From the NCBI GenBank assembly GCA_016930085.1, contig JAFGHO010000026.1:1-41772 (forward strand): DNA of 41,772 nucleotides, given 5' to 3'. Both the position numbers and the translations under genes were made by a program. Under the pieces are notes generated by a model, which saw only the letters and a list, made by a program, of their open reading frames with translations, made no database searches and was not told where the DNA came from. The DNA is from Spirochaetales bacterium (GTDB lineage: Bacteria; Spirochaetota; Spirochaetia; SZUA-6; JAFGRV01). Below are positions 8,311 through 17,166 of the stretch, one piece after another. Positions within the stretch are counted from its first letter, which is position 1; the number at the start of each line of letters is the position of its first letter.

Positions 8311-10292
8311 TTTTCATTTGGACTTTTTTTGAGACTTCGCCGTTTCCTTTCCATAAGAAGCCCGCGGAGATAGTCATTGAGTTTATCATAATTGATGAGA
8401 AACTCAAGCGTCGAATATATTCTGTATGACCAGTTTCGTTCCGTCACCGTTCCCGGAACATTTACCCGCTCATCTTCGGGACTTATAACACGCAATTCAT
8501 TGAAAAGGGAAAGAATATCCTGTATCTGAAAAATACAAAATATAGAGTTCGCACGAAGATTATTTTTAATGATCGCTTCGGCAATCGCCGGTGTGTATTC
8601 ATCCGTTTCAGCGGTTTTCAGCTTGATATGTTCGCAATATTTCTTTTTTTCTTCATCGGACATCTCCAGTTCCCAAAAGCCGCGTATCGTACTTGTATCG
8701 TGGACGGACGGTGTGCAGACGGATAATCGGGGATACTTCTCAACCGGTATATACGGCTGGCCCTGTTTGTCCCATTCACGCGTCCACCGTTCTATTTTGA
8801 GACTCAGTATCGAAAGACTCAGGAGTACTTCGGGAACACAACGGGGAACAGCCCCCAGATCTTCGGCGCACATAAACATACCCGTACTTTCTTTCAACAT
8901 TCCCAGGAGTCTGGTACCTTCTTTTGCCCATATCTTTTCGGCTTTTTTTTCATTTCCTTTTATCATTTCATCGATACTTTTTTTTTCATCGGGACTGAGG
9001 GATTTATAGGCCGTTGTCTCGTTAAAATTCCAGAGATGGTGAAACGTATTATCCGAAACACGTATAAGCGTTCTGTCCCTGTACCATTGCAGAAGATTTC
9101 TTTTTATGAAATTTTCTTCGTCGAGGTCCTCAATTATTCCTTCCCCGCAATATTCCGGTTTTAAATGATAGAGCGGCTCATTATTTATCTGATCCATATA
9201 TTGATCGATCACATACTCCGCCATTTCTCCCGTCTTCTGCACAATATCGTCCTTTATAATATGGGGGACACTCATCCACTTTATTCTCTCCGGTGCAAAT
9301 CCGGCCTTTTTCAGTTGATCGGAAGTGATATATTGCGTCGGATGGAAATAACCAAGTATACCGGTCGTTTCTTTGACCGGTATACGAAATATTCTGAAAA
9401 ATCCAAGGACATGATCAATTCTGTAACAGTGATAGAATTTCGCCGCCTGCCGTAATCGCATTCTCCACCAGAAATAATTATCTTTTTCCATCGCTGCCCA
9501 GTCAAATACCGGAAAATCCCAGTTTTGTCCCAGATGTGAAAACATATCCGGCGGTGCGCCCGCGGAAAAATCAAGATTAAAATATTTTCTGTACATCCAG
9601 ATGTCGGCGCTGTCTTCATTCATCATAATGGGAATATCGCCTTTGAGATATATCCCTGCCCGTTCGCAATAGAGCGTTGCCCGCTTTAGCTGGTTCTCAC
9701 AATGATACTGTACCCAGGAATGAAAATATGAGCCATCCGGATTTTCTTCCCAGCATGTCTCAATATCCTCTTTGGTCGGACTCTGCATAACCGGCCATGA
9801 TTTCCAGTGATTGAAGTTATATTTTTTTTTAAAATGATAATAGACTGCATACGGTTTTACCCATTGATTCTTTGCGATCCATTCCGTCACCTTTTCATCT
9901 TTCATTATCTGTTCTTTATTATCATAGAATATTTTCCATAGTAGTTCGAGTTTGAATGCCAAAACCCCCTCATAATCGACATGCGGTTTATTTTCACATG
10001 CCACCCTGAAATCCTTTATTTCTTTCCCGTATCGATCCGCACCCGGCACCATATCCAGCCGGATGTAAATGGGGTGAAGTGCAAGCGCACTCAACGCACT
10101 ATAGGGAGACCGTTCGCGGCCCGTATCGTTGACCGGCAGTATCTGAATAATCTCGAATCCGCAAACGGAACACCATTTCCCCAGAAGTTCAATATCGGTG
10201 AATTCACCGATTCCGCAACTCGATTCACTCCGCAAAGCGGATACGGAAACAGCAACACCAGTATAAAAATGATCCAGATCACCGAAATTCAC
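8307..10292 (-). CDS. malQ: 4-alpha-glucanotransferase (GH77, amylomaltase)
   Basis: A 661-residue GH77 enzyme that moves alpha-1,4-glucan segments between maltodextrins and releases glucose. The family signature ILPVNDTG...SPYSALSALALHPIYI is at 51-77. Catalytic residues are visible: nucleophile D293 in YRIDHVLGFFRIF, acid/base E477 in MCAEDLG, and D532 in SVHDTSTIRGFW. Length is in the longer GH77 group. The start is GTG, chosen because AGGGGGAG lies 6 bases upstream and the reading begins at the expected N-terminal pattern. It is first in a two-gene unit with the GH13 protein (4-base overlap). A perfect inverted repeat lies in its upstream region. Confidence 0.95.
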   Translation of the reverse strand: MNFGDLDHFYTGVAVSVSALRSESSCGIGEFTDIELLGKWCSVCGFEIIQILPVNDTGRERSPYSALSALALHPIYIRLDMVPGADRYGKEIKDFRVACENKPHVDYEGVLAFKLELLWKIFYDNKEQIMKDEKVTEWIAKNQWVKPYAVYYHFKKKYNFNHWKSWPVMQSPTKEDIETCWEENPDGSYFHSWVQYHCENQLKRATLYCERAGIYLKGDIPIMMNEDSADIWMYRKYFNLDFSAGAPPDMFSHLGQNWDFPVFDWAAMEKDNYFWWRMRLRQAAKFYHCYRIDHVLGFFRIFRIPVKETTGILGYFHPTQYITSDQLKKAGFAPERIKWMSVPHIIKDDIVQKTGEMAEYVIDQYMDQINNEPLYHLKPEYCGEGIIEDLDEENFIKRNLLQWYRDRTLIRVSDNTFHHLWNFNETTAYKSLSPDEKKSIDEMIKGNEKKAEKIWAKEGTRLLGMLKESTGMFMCAEDLGAVPRCVPEVLLSLSILSLKIERWTREWDKQGQPYIPVEKYPRLSVCTPSVHDTSTIRGFWELEMSDEEKKKYCEHIKLKTAETDEYTPAIAEAIIKNNLRANSIFCIFQIQDILSLFNELRVISPEDERVNVPGTVTERNWSYRIYSTLEFLINYDKLNDYLRGLLMERKRRSLKKSPNEK

Positions 10293-10621
10293 GTCTGACT
10301 CCCCCTGTCAATATTACCTCAAACCTTCCACTTCATTCTGCCGAAGCATCAACATACATTGTGCCGTTTATGTTGAATCATTTTTCGCTATAAAAGTCAA
10401 TAACGGATGACAATCCGCAGTTTTCGTGATTCCTCATCGAAAATAGATCGCGGAAGAATCAATGTAATTATATTCAAATAGGTAAAAAAATATAGTACTA
10501 TTTTCTGAAAAAAACTGATATTTTTATACATGGTGCATACCCCCCAAAAACAGGACACGCAGCGAGACTAGTCGGTTTTAACAGGGGCGGAAGGCCGGCT
10601 ACAGAGATCGATAAACGCCCG
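10293..10621. other. AT-rich intergenic region upstream of malQ
   Basis: A 329-base gap between two leftward genes. It holds the malQ ribosome-binding site, a perfect 8-base inverted repeat (10349-10376), a TTGACT on the minus strand (10395-10400) without a matching -10 at normal spacing, and an AT-rich block at about 10465-10535 with TATAAT on the minus strand (10467-10472) lacking a good -35. I see no gene or clear terminator in it. Confidence 0.6.
10349..10376 (-). promoter_or_regulatory. Inverted repeat in the malQ leader or promoter
   Basis: TCAACATA (10349-10356) and TATGTTGA (10369-10376) are perfect complements separated by 12 bases, about 57 bases before the malQ GTG. It could be an operator for a dimeric regulator or a hairpin in the leader. 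Confidence 0.4.
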
Positions 10622-11116
10622 TTATTTATATGAATCGAGCAGTGTCACGATTTCAGACGGCCGTTTGATCTCATCCGCTGCACCATTGACAAGTGAAACG
10701 AGTGAATCAACCGAGTACTTCCATGGCCGCGCAACGTCTTTGACAATGATATCGAGTTCCGCTTTATCAACGGATCTGTCGCAGCTCGCGATCATAAACA
10801 GCATAAGGAGGCAAATGTCGCGTTTCGCGGGATTCTCGATCGAAAGCAGCACATCTTTTTCATCCTGTGTCATATCACTCTGTTCTTCAATCGCCGCCTG
10901 TACCAGTTCTATTTTTTTCATCCATATTTCTTTTATTCCATCGGGCGTATCTTCTTTGACGACATCCAGAAGGGCCGGAATAAGGGTGAGAAGATTCCAC
11001 TCCTCGATGCCCGCGATACCGTCCGAATAAAGCAACCTGACCGCCATTTTAAAAAGGACGGTGAGTTCTTCCGACTCCAACTCGAGAACACGCAGGAGTA
11101 TCGGTTTGTTTTTCAT
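10622..11116 (-). CDS. TerB-like helical protein of unknown function
   Basis: A 164-residue, all-helical, soluble protein with no signal peptide. Two similar halves are suggested: MAVRLLYSDGIAGIEEWNLLTLIP near the start and MLFMIASCDRSVDKAELDIIVKDV near the end, both with the acidic D-G/D-R turn followed by a helix as in TerB/DjlA-type domains. TerB domains are linked to stress and membrane-associated signalling, but the exact role is unknown. GGAGGG lies 7 bases before the ATG. It is divergent from the chorismate mutase gene and 329 bases upstream of malQ. The domain call is from pattern only. Confidence 0.6.
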   Translation of the reverse strand: MKNKPILLRVLELESEELTVLFKMAVRLLYSDGIAGIEEWNLLTLIPALLDVVKEDTPDGIKEIWMKKIELVQAAIEEQSDMTQDEKDVLLSIENPAKRDICLLMLFMIASCDRSVDKAELDIIVKDVARPWKYSVDSLVSLVNGAADEIKRPSEIVTLLDSYK

Positions 11117-11190
11117 TATGCTACCCTCCCTCGTTTGTCCATAGATATATCCGAAAATCCATATATGCCGGCAAGCGACTCTTTTACTTC

Positions 11191-11243
11191 ACCTGCATAC
11201 AGGTAATAGTATGATACCTGTTCCGCCGTTTATTCAACAGGTA
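11191..11243. promoter_or_regulatory. Cluster of CAGGTA/TACCTG motifs between divergent genes
   Basis: ACCTG (11191), CAGGTA (11200-11205), TACCTG (11215-11220) and CAGGTA (11238-11243) lie within 53 bases, in the control region shared by the TerB-like and chorismate mutase genes. The middle pair forms an inverted repeat with a 9-base spacer. A possible operator; the binding protein is unknown. Confidence 0.35.
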
Positions 11244-11323
11244 TTTGTGTTTTTCGACTGGAAAAAATCGAGAAACCTTGTTAGATTATATCCGAAATGC
11301 GTTCGTATTGAGGAGTAGAAAAG

Positions 11324-12052
11324 ATGGAACTCGATATTATTGCCGCTAAACTCGAAGGCCTCGAAGAGACGATCATACACCGTCTTATCGACAGGGCACA
11401 ATTCCGCTTCAATGAAATAATATATCAGGAAGGGATGAGCGGTTTTGAAGGTTCTCAGGGCATGAGTCTTCTTCACATCCGGCTGCGATACCAGGAAGAA
11501 ATGGATGCTCTTTTCGGCCGGTATCGCCAACCGGAAGAACGCCCTTTCTGCGGAAACCCCGGCGATCCCAGACGGCTTGTTTCAATCCCGGATTCGGAAT
11601 TGAGGATTGAGGATTATGATAAAGTGAATCTTACAAAGGAAATAATGGAAAGCTATATCGCGCTTGTCACCAAAATCTGCAGACCGGGTGACGACAAACA
11701 ATACGGCTCGAGTGTCGTCGCAGATGTGTACGCCCTTCAGGCGATAGCCGAACGCGTCCATTATGGTTCCCTCTATGTCGCCGAATGCAAATTTCAGAAA
11801 AATCCCGAACGCTACAAGAAGCTTATTTCCTCGGGTGACACAAAGGCGATTACGGATGCCCTTACCAGAAAGGAAGTGGAGGATAAGATAATGGACCGAA
11901 TCGTTGACAAGGTTTTCTATATTCAGGCAAAGGTAAACAGGGAGATCCGTCATGTCATCGATCCCAAAGTGATCCGGGAATATTACCGGCACTACATCAT
12001 TCCACTCACAAAAGAGGGCGAAACACGGTATCTCCTTAACCGCATCATTTAA
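11324..12052 (+). CDS. aroQ: Eukaryotic-type chorismate mutase (AroQ-beta)
   Basis: A 242-residue all-helical enzyme that converts chorismate to prephenate for phenylalanine and tyrosine synthesis. It is not the 90-residue bacterial form but the fungal/plant form. By eye it follows that family throughout: LEGLEETIIHRLIDRAQF (11-27), RYRQPEERPF, DDKQYGSSVVADVYALQAI, ERVHYGSLYVAECKF with R144 and K156, VEDKIMDRI, and the C-terminal YIIPLTKEGETRYLLNRI with K230 and E233. These line up with active-site residues of yeast chorismate mutase (R157, K168, K243, E246, from memory). Whether the allosteric tyrosine/tryptophan site is kept cannot be judged. GAGGAG lies 8 bases before the ATG. The 3' end overlaps the convergent cupin gene by 8 bases. 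Confidence 0.9.
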   Translation: MELDIIAAKLEGLEETIIHRLIDRAQFRFNEIIYQEGMSGFEGSQGMSLLHIRLRYQEEMDALFGRYRQPEERPFCGNPGDPRRLVSIPDSELRIEDYDKVNLTKEIMESYIALVTKICRPGDDKQYGSSVVADVYALQAIAERVHYGSLYVAECKFQKNPERYKKLISSGDTKAITDALTRKEVEDKIMDRIVDKVFYIQAKVNREIRHVIDPKVIREYYRHYIIPLTKEGETRYLLNRII

Positions 12053-12314
12053 AGTTATAATGCTTTCGCACCGGTTTTGTTATCCGCCACCTGCATGAAA
12101 GCCCTTTCGGAAAGGTGACAAAATCCCCTTTGCCGAATTCGACTTCTTTTCCGTCATCCGTCACGACACTGACGTTGCCTTCAAGGAGATAACATTCCTC
12201 CATGCTGTCATAGTGCCAGTCAAACTCGGATACTTCTTTTGTCCAGACCGGCCATGAGGATATTCCTCTTTTTTTCATTTCGTCATCATTCATTTTTTCG
12301 ACAGTTATATCCAT
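12045..12314 (-). CDS. Small cupin-fold protein
   Basis: An 89-residue single cupin domain. The pattern WHYDSMEECYLLEGNVSVV...GKGDFVTFPKGLSCRWRI matches cupin motifs 1 and 2 of the Cupin_3 (ureidoglycine-aminohydrolase-like) group. Motif 1 usually offers two histidines and a glutamate for a metal; here H34 and E39 are present but the second histidine is replaced, so metal binding is uncertain. Small proteins of this kind have unknown roles. AGGAGAGAAG precedes the ATG. It follows the alpha/beta hydrolase by 55 bases on the same strand and probably shares its transcript. Confidence 0.8.
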   Translation of the reverse strand: MDITVEKMNDDEMKKRGISSWPVWTKEVSEFDWHYDSMEECYLLEGNVSVVTDDGKEVEFGKGDFVTFPKGLSCRWRITKPVRKHYNFK

Positions 12315-12369
12315 AATACTTCTCTCCTTTCCTATGTATCTTCATTTTTTATAATGACCCTCTTCGTCG

Positions 12370-13863
12370 TCAGGGTCCCGTTCTTATCGAGACTTCGGGA
12401 TAATCATCCGGGATATATTCCTTTTTATCCAAAAGATACGCGTCAAAAAAGGAAGATATATAATACCTCAATATGTCCGTGATTCGTTCGCCGCCGATTT
12501 TTCCGGAATATCCGGATACGGCGCGCAGCGGTGTGTAGAGATAGCGGTGATTGAAACTGTCGCGTACCGCACCGTTGACCGTGAGTATCGCGTACGGCCC
12601 CTTCAGATTATCTATAATAAAGGAATCCATATCGTATGTCTCATCATCGGGACGAATGATCATTATCGGTTTATCGAGGTGCGTCTCGAGCATCTCTCCG
12701 TAATAGGACCCGCAGATATTGATACATGCTTTTATCCGGTCATTGCTGATACTTACATTGGCGGCGACCGTGCCGCCGAGGGAAAAACCGAACACACCGA
12801 TATTGTCCATTTCGAGCCGGTGATAAAAAACGGAACCCGCTTCATCATTGATCTTTTCGAGCCAGGCGATCGCCGACACGACGTCCATGCTCCGTATCGT
12901 AATATCATCGAGAAGAAGGGATTCAATCGAGAATATCCGCTGCAGTATCTCTTTTTTCTCTTCGATTCCCAGGTTCTGTTTATTATATAAATCCATCCAG
13001 AGGGACTCCGACAATCTCGATTGTTGTTGCAGCTTTTCATTTCTTTCTCTGTCACATCGTATCTTTTCATTGTTCCCCGAACGGACCAGAAGCGATGCAT
13101 ACGGATGAGACGGCCCGATGACGATATATCCCCTGCTCGCGAGCTCTTCGTTTGCCAGCACATTGTCCATATCGGTATCCCCGCAATTGCCGCCATGGAG
13201 TGAAAACACCACGGGAAAGGTTTCTTTTTTACCGCTCAAAGGCGGATCGGCATGACTCCATGTTTTTACAAGATTGAAATGCTTGAAAATGAAGAACGGG
13301 AGGTCAGAAGATACCGCCCGTTCTTTACTCATCATCGATGCATCATCCCAATATGAAGCGCGCCGCGACGTTCCCGTATTTTCACATGGATACCAGATTC
13401 TGATCATTATACTGCGAAAATCCCCGGGCGCCGTTGTCAGCGTCTCTTTCCTGCCGGTATCGGTATAATGGAAAACGGACGTTCCGACTCTGTACGGTCC
13501 GGCCGGTCGAGGAAATTCGAATACGGGAACGAGTACCGGAAGCAGGAAGGAAATACCAAGAAGAAGCACAATCGCGACCCTGCCCGCTACGGCGAAACCT
13601 CTTCTTTTACGGGAAAAGAAAATCTTGTTGTTTCTTTTTTTATTATTTTTTTGAATGAATGCTGCTATGATAACGAACACCGAAAGCAGATAAAGTCCCG
13701 CCATCTGCCACCGCAAATGTTCGATAAAAAGATGCAGAAAAAATAAAACGGGAAGCAGAACGATAAATACCGGGACCCATATCGGAAGGTGTCTTTTATG
13801 GAAGAACATACCGATCACAGATATCGTAACGGCGATTGAAAACAATATTTCAAAGGGTCGCAT
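12370..13863 (-). CDS. Membrane-anchored alpha/beta hydrolase (PAF-acetylhydrolase-like)
   Basis: A 497-residue protein with four hydrophobic helices in residues 1-115, then a hydrolase domain. The family pattern is that of platelet-activating-factor acetylhydrolase II and dienelactone-hydrolase-like esterases: YRVGTSVFHYTDTGR, IRIWYPC, PVVFSLHGG. The catalytic triad is visible as S361 in GFSLGG, D406 or D407 in IIRPDDETYD and H439 in DSFNHRYLY. It would hydrolyse short acyl esters, perhaps of lipids, at the inner membrane; the real substrate is unknown. GGAG lies 6 bases before the ATG. Cupin gene downstream in the same direction; proA is divergent. Confidence 0.85.
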   Translation of the reverse strand: MRPFEILFSIAVTISVIGMFFHKRHLPIWVPVFIVLLPVLFFLHLFIEHLRWQMAGLYLLSVFVIIAAFIQKNNKKRNNKIFFSRKRRGFAVAGRVAIVLLLGISFLLPVLVPVFEFPRPAGPYRVGTSVFHYTDTGRKETLTTAPGDFRSIMIRIWYPCENTGTSRRASYWDDASMMSKERAVSSDLPFFIFKHFNLVKTWSHADPPLSGKKETFPVVFSLHGGNCGDTDMDNVLANEELASRGYIVIGPSHPYASLLVRSGNNEKIRCDRERNEKLQQQSRLSESLWMDLYNKQNLGIEEKKEILQRIFSIESLLLDDITIRSMDVVSAIAWLEKINDEAGSVFYHRLEMDNIGVFGFSLGGTVAANVSISNDRIKACINICGSYYGEMLETHLDKPIMIIRPDDETYDMDSFIIDNLKGPYAILTVNGAVRDSFNHRYLYTPLRAVSGYSGKIGGERITDILRYYISSFFDAYLLDKKEYIPDDYPEVSIRTGP

Positions 13864-14007
13864 AGTATACTCCGGCTATTTATTTTATTTCATGATTTTC
13901 TCTTTGAGTCAAGCAAATAGTTGAAGAAGAAATCAATAACACTCTCTTTTATTTTTTTCCAAAAACAGGTATAGTGTGGCAATAAGGCAATAAAAAGGAG
14001 ATGAATC

Positions 14008-15333
14008 GTGAAACGAGATGAAGAACTGAAAATAATCAAAAACCAGTCCGTCACCCTCGCTTCGATTGACGGCCATATAAAAAACAAGGCATTGACGGAA
14101 ATCAAAAAAGCACTCCGGGAAAAAAAAGACGAAATCGTCAAGGCCAACAATATCGACATCGTAAACGCGAAAAATGAACACCTTTCCGCCCCGCTTCTCA
14201 AACGACTTGTCTGTAATGAAAATACGATCGACTCGCTGTGCAGGGGGATCGATGTGCTTTCCGGGATGGAAGATCCCGTCGGTAGAACGCTGTGTGCAAC
14301 GGAACTCGATAAAGGCCTTGACCTCTATAAAGTAAGCTCGCCCATCGGGGTGATCGGGATCGTTTTTGAATCACGGCCCGACGCACTCGTTCAGATATCG
14401 ACACTCTGCCTGAAAAGCGGTAATGCCGTCATTCTCAAAGGGGGCCGCGAAGCGATCAATACGAACCGGATTCTTGCCGACATTGTCAGGGATTCGGCCG
14501 TCAGGGCCGGTTTTCCGGCGTCATGGCTGACCCTCCTCGAAACACGGGAGGATGTCAATGAAATCCTGAAACTGCATCAGTATATCGATCTTCTCATTCC
14601 CCGCGGTTCAAGGGAGTTCATCACCTATATCATAGAGCACACGAGTATTCCGGTTTTAGGACACGCGGACGGAATCTGCCACGTTTATGTTGACGAAGAT
14701 GCCGATCCCGAAATGGCGTGCTCCGTCACCGTTGATGCCAAATGTCAATACGTCGCCGTTTGTAATGCAGCCGAAACGCTTCTTGTCCATGCCGGTTGCG
14801 CCGAAACTTTGCTTCCCAAAATCCACGGGTCCCTCAAGGAACGCGGTGTCGTCATGCGCGGCTGTGAAAAGACCGTCTCCATCATACCGGTCCCTCCTGC
14901 CGGGGAAGACGATTGGAAAACCGAGTATCTCGATCTGGAACTCTCGATAAAAGTCACGGAGAATATCGATGAGGCGATTGATCACATCAATACATATGGA
15001 TCCCATCATACCGATACGATTGTGACCTCAAACAAAAAAAGCGCGTCCGAATTCCTGAAACGTGTCGATTCGGCCTGTGTATTCGTCAATTGCAGCACAC
15101 GCTTTTCTGACGGGTACCGGTTCGGACTCGGTGCCGAAGTCGGTATAAGCACGGGAAAAATCCATGCACGGGGACCCGTCGGTATCGAAGGATTACTTAT
15201 ATACCGGTGGCTCCTCGTCGGGGGCGGTCATATCGTTGCCGATTACGCCGGGGACGGAGGTCGCCGGTTCACCCATATACCGCTGAAAAAGAGGCTTGAC
15301 ATCGACAATATACATCTTGATTCGTCAAGGTAA
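14008..15333 (+). CDS. proA: Glutamate-5-semialdehyde dehydrogenase (gamma-glutamyl phosphate reductase)
   Basis: A 441-residue NADPH-dependent enzyme, second step of proline synthesis, reducing gamma-glutamyl phosphate to the semialdehyde. Family signatures are clear: VFESRPDALVQISTLCLKSGNAVILKGG (given in part, 119-146), the catalytic cysteine C252 in VAVCNAAETLLVH, and the C-terminal RFSDGYRFGLGAEVG followed by IHARGPVGIEGLL. Full length for the family. The start is GTG, preferred over an out-of-frame ATG at 14001 because AAAAGGAG lies 7 bases upstream and the frame matches. proB follows after 32 bases, so the two form one unit. Confidence 0.97.
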   Translation: MKRDEELKIIKNQSVTLASIDGHIKNKALTEIKKALREKKDEIVKANNIDIVNAKNEHLSAPLLKRLVCNENTIDSLCRGIDVLSGMEDPVGRTLCATELDKGLDLYKVSSPIGVIGIVFESRPDALVQISTLCLKSGNAVILKGGREAINTNRILADIVRDSAVRAGFPASWLTLLETREDVNEILKLHQYIDLLIPRGSREFITYIIEHTSIPVLGHADGICHVYVDEDADPEMACSVTVDAKCQYVAVCNAAETLLVHAGCAETLLPKIHGSLKERGVVMRGCEKTVSIIPVPPAGEDDWKTEYLDLELSIKVTENIDEAIDHINTYGSHHTDTIVTSNKKSASEFLKRVDSACVFVNCSTRFSDGYRFGLGAEVGISTGKIHARGPVGIEGLLIYRWLLVGGGHIVADYAGDGGRRFTHIPLKKRLDIDNIHLDSSR

Positions 15334-15365
15334 AACGCCCCGCGCGGTGGGAAGGAAAGACGGTA

Positions 15366-16466
15366 ATGAGGCAATTCAAGGATATAAAACGAATCGTGAT
15401 AAAAATCGGGACCAACACCCTCAGCAAGAATAATAAAATCGATATCCTCTATGTAAGGGACATCGCCCATCAGATACGGGGCCTGTACAAGGAGGGAAAA
15501 CAAATCGTTATCGTCACCTCCGGGGCGATCGGCATGGGGGCGGGCCGGCTTTCGCTTAAAAAAAGGGTAAAAAAGGTCAACATGCGCCAGGCGTGTGCCG
15601 CTATCGGCCAGCCGCTTCTCATGCACGAGTACCACATGGCCTTTGCCGCTTACTCGATTTCCATCGCGCAGGTGCTGCTTACCTCCGAGTTGCTGAACAA
15701 CCGGAAAAGTTTCAACAATCTCAAGAATGCCGTCGAAACCCTCCTTCACCTCGGCGTCATCCCCATCCTCAATGAGAATGACAGCGTCTCCACGGCCGAA
15801 ATCGGTACCGCGTTCGGTGATAACGACAGATTGAGCGCGCTCGTTGCAAGCAAACTCGACGCCGACCTTCTCATCATGCTCTCCGATATTAATGCATTCT
15901 ACGACAAAGATCCCAGGTTCCATCCCGACGCGACCCCGGTCACATTGGTCACGAAAATAGACGACACGATCATGAATTATGCGGGTGACAGCGGAAGCAC
16001 GCATGCGACGGGGGGTATGAAAACGAAACTCGAAGCCGCTAAAATCGTATTTTACTCCGGTTGCCGTATGGTACTCGCTTGCGGCCGAGAAAACAACATC
16101 ATTACCCGGATAATGGACGGTGAAGAGATAGGAACGCTTTTTTTACCTAAAAAGCGGCTCAAAAGCAGGCTTCGCTGGATTCTCAACAGTGAACCGCAGG
16201 GTATCATCACGATCGACGAGGGCGCAATCAGGGCCCTCCGCGACAATAAAAGCCTTCTCCCCAGCGGTATTACCGGTGTCTCCGGAATATTCAAGGCGGG
16301 AAGTGTCGTGATGCTTAACAATGTGGCGAAAGCCGTCACCGGCTTGAGCAGCAAGGAGTTGACATTGTTGATCGGAAAGCACAGTAAGGAAATTCGCCGG
16401 ATACTCGGGCCGGACAGAAAGGATGTCGTCGCTTCCCCGGAAGATATCGCTTTCCTCGTTGACTGA
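15366..16466 (+). CDS. proB: Glutamate 5-kinase with PUA domain
   Basis: A 366-residue kinase that phosphorylates glutamate, the first and feedback-controlled step of proline synthesis. The amino-acid-kinase domain shows IKIGTNTL, VTSGAIGMG, QACAAIGQPLLM, ILNENDSVST, FGDNDRLSALVASKLDADLLIMLSD and ATGGMKTKLEAA. A C-terminal PUA domain follows from about residue 270 (GIITIDEGAIRALRDNKSLLPSGITGV). Usual length. It works with ProA, which hands on the unstable acyl phosphate. The order proA-proB is the reverse of the common proBA order. Confidence 0.97.
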   Translation: MRQFKDIKRIVIKIGTNTLSKNNKIDILYVRDIAHQIRGLYKEGKQIVIVTSGAIGMGAGRLSLKKRVKKVNMRQACAAIGQPLLMHEYHMAFAAYSISIAQVLLTSELLNNRKSFNNLKNAVETLLHLGVIPILNENDSVSTAEIGTAFGDNDRLSALVASKLDADLLIMLSDINAFYDKDPRFHPDATPVTLVTKIDDTIMNYAGDSGSTHATGGMKTKLEAAKIVFYSGCRMVLACGRENNIITRIMDGEEIGTLFLPKKRLKSRLRWILNSEPQGIITIDEGAIRALRDNKSLLPSGITGVSGIFKAGSVVMLNNVAKAVTGLSSKELTLLIGKHSKEIRRILGPDRKDVVASPEDIAFLVD

Positions 16467-16558
16467 TCAGGTAAAAAACCGTCCGTTTTTCAGACTGCTT
16501 TTTAGCCAACGACCGCGGCCTCCCCGTAAGTATCAGTTTTTTTTAAAATCTCATAAGT

Positions 16559-16643
16559 CAATTACTCTAGTGCCGCATGAAGACAATACTGATATAAAGT
16601 ACTAGATCGATAATACCTATAGACAGTAGGCAATTACTCTTGT
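16559..16643 (+). repeat. Direct repeat pair upstream of a PilZ gene
   Basis: CAATTACTCTAGT (16559-16571) recurs as CAATTACTCTTGT (16631-16643), identical but for one base and 72 bases apart. The second copy sits between the -35 and -10 elements of the predicted PilZ promoter, so the pair may be an operator. Confidence 0.45.
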
Positions 16644-16648
16644 ATACT
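16620..16648 (+). promoter_or_regulatory. Predicted promoter of the first PilZ gene
   Basis: TAGACA (16620-16625), a 17-base spacer and TATACT (16643-16648). The expected start near 16655 leaves a very short leader that begins at the ribosome-binding site GGAGGAGGAGG. Confidence 0.5.
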
Positions 16649-16668
16649 ATGCAGGAGGAGGAGGTCAA

Positions 16669-17016
16669 ATGACACACGTCGAAAGAAGGGAAACATCGAG
16701 AGTCGATGTCGAAATAGCGGTCAATTACTCATACGCGGAAAAAGCGCTTGCAAAAAATATCAGCATCAAAGGATTAAAGATTATCACATCCAGAATGATG
16801 GCAAAAGGCACCGTCCTTTTTCTCGCACTCACCCTGCCCGACAAGGAACTCGTCAAAGTAATCGGTGAAGTTCGATGGTCCCGAAACAGCGGTCCGAATG
16901 AGTTTGAAACCGGAATCGAATTTTTTTTCATGGACAACCTGTACAGGGAAAAAATCAATCATTTTATCGAACACGCATGTAATGAACATGCGGGATGTCG
17001 GGAAAAAAATCAATAA
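16669..17016 (+). CDS. PilZ-domain c-di-GMP-binding protein
   Basis: A 115-residue single PilZ domain. The two ligand motifs are present: the arginine motif RRETSRVDV near residues 6-14 and the NxSxxG motif N-I-S-I-K-G at about 29-34, before a beta barrel with VIGEVRWSR and TGIEFFF. Such stand-alone PilZ proteins are c-di-GMP receptors that change motility, exopolysaccharide or secretion output; the target is not visible. The diguanylate cyclase at 19367-20233 is a possible source of the signal. Start at the ATG behind GGAGGAGGAGG. The second half of the gap behind proB holds its promoter and the direct repeats. Confidence 0.9.
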   Translation: MTHVERRETSRVDVEIAVNYSYAEKALAKNISIKGLKIITSRMMAKGTVLFLALTLPDKELVKVIGEVRWSRNSGPNEFETGIEFFFMDNLYREKINHFIEHACNEHAGCREKNQ

Positions 17017-17166
17017 CACTCGTCCCTCGTTACAACAGAAAACCCTTTCATATTTTTTTCGATTTCACTTTAATAATATCGGCGAATAGGTCATAATACG
17101 ATGAAAAGCGGTATTAATGTTCGGCATCGATGCATAATCGGCCTTTAAGAACGGCGTCACGATGAT

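Noticed and set aside
15243-16004. Leftward 253-residue open frame over proA/proB
   Set aside because: Mirror of two well-recognised enzymes; no motif of its own.
16467-16530. Terminator behind proB
   Set aside because: The AAAAAC/GTTTTT pairing is nearly all A-T with a short stem, too weak to call.
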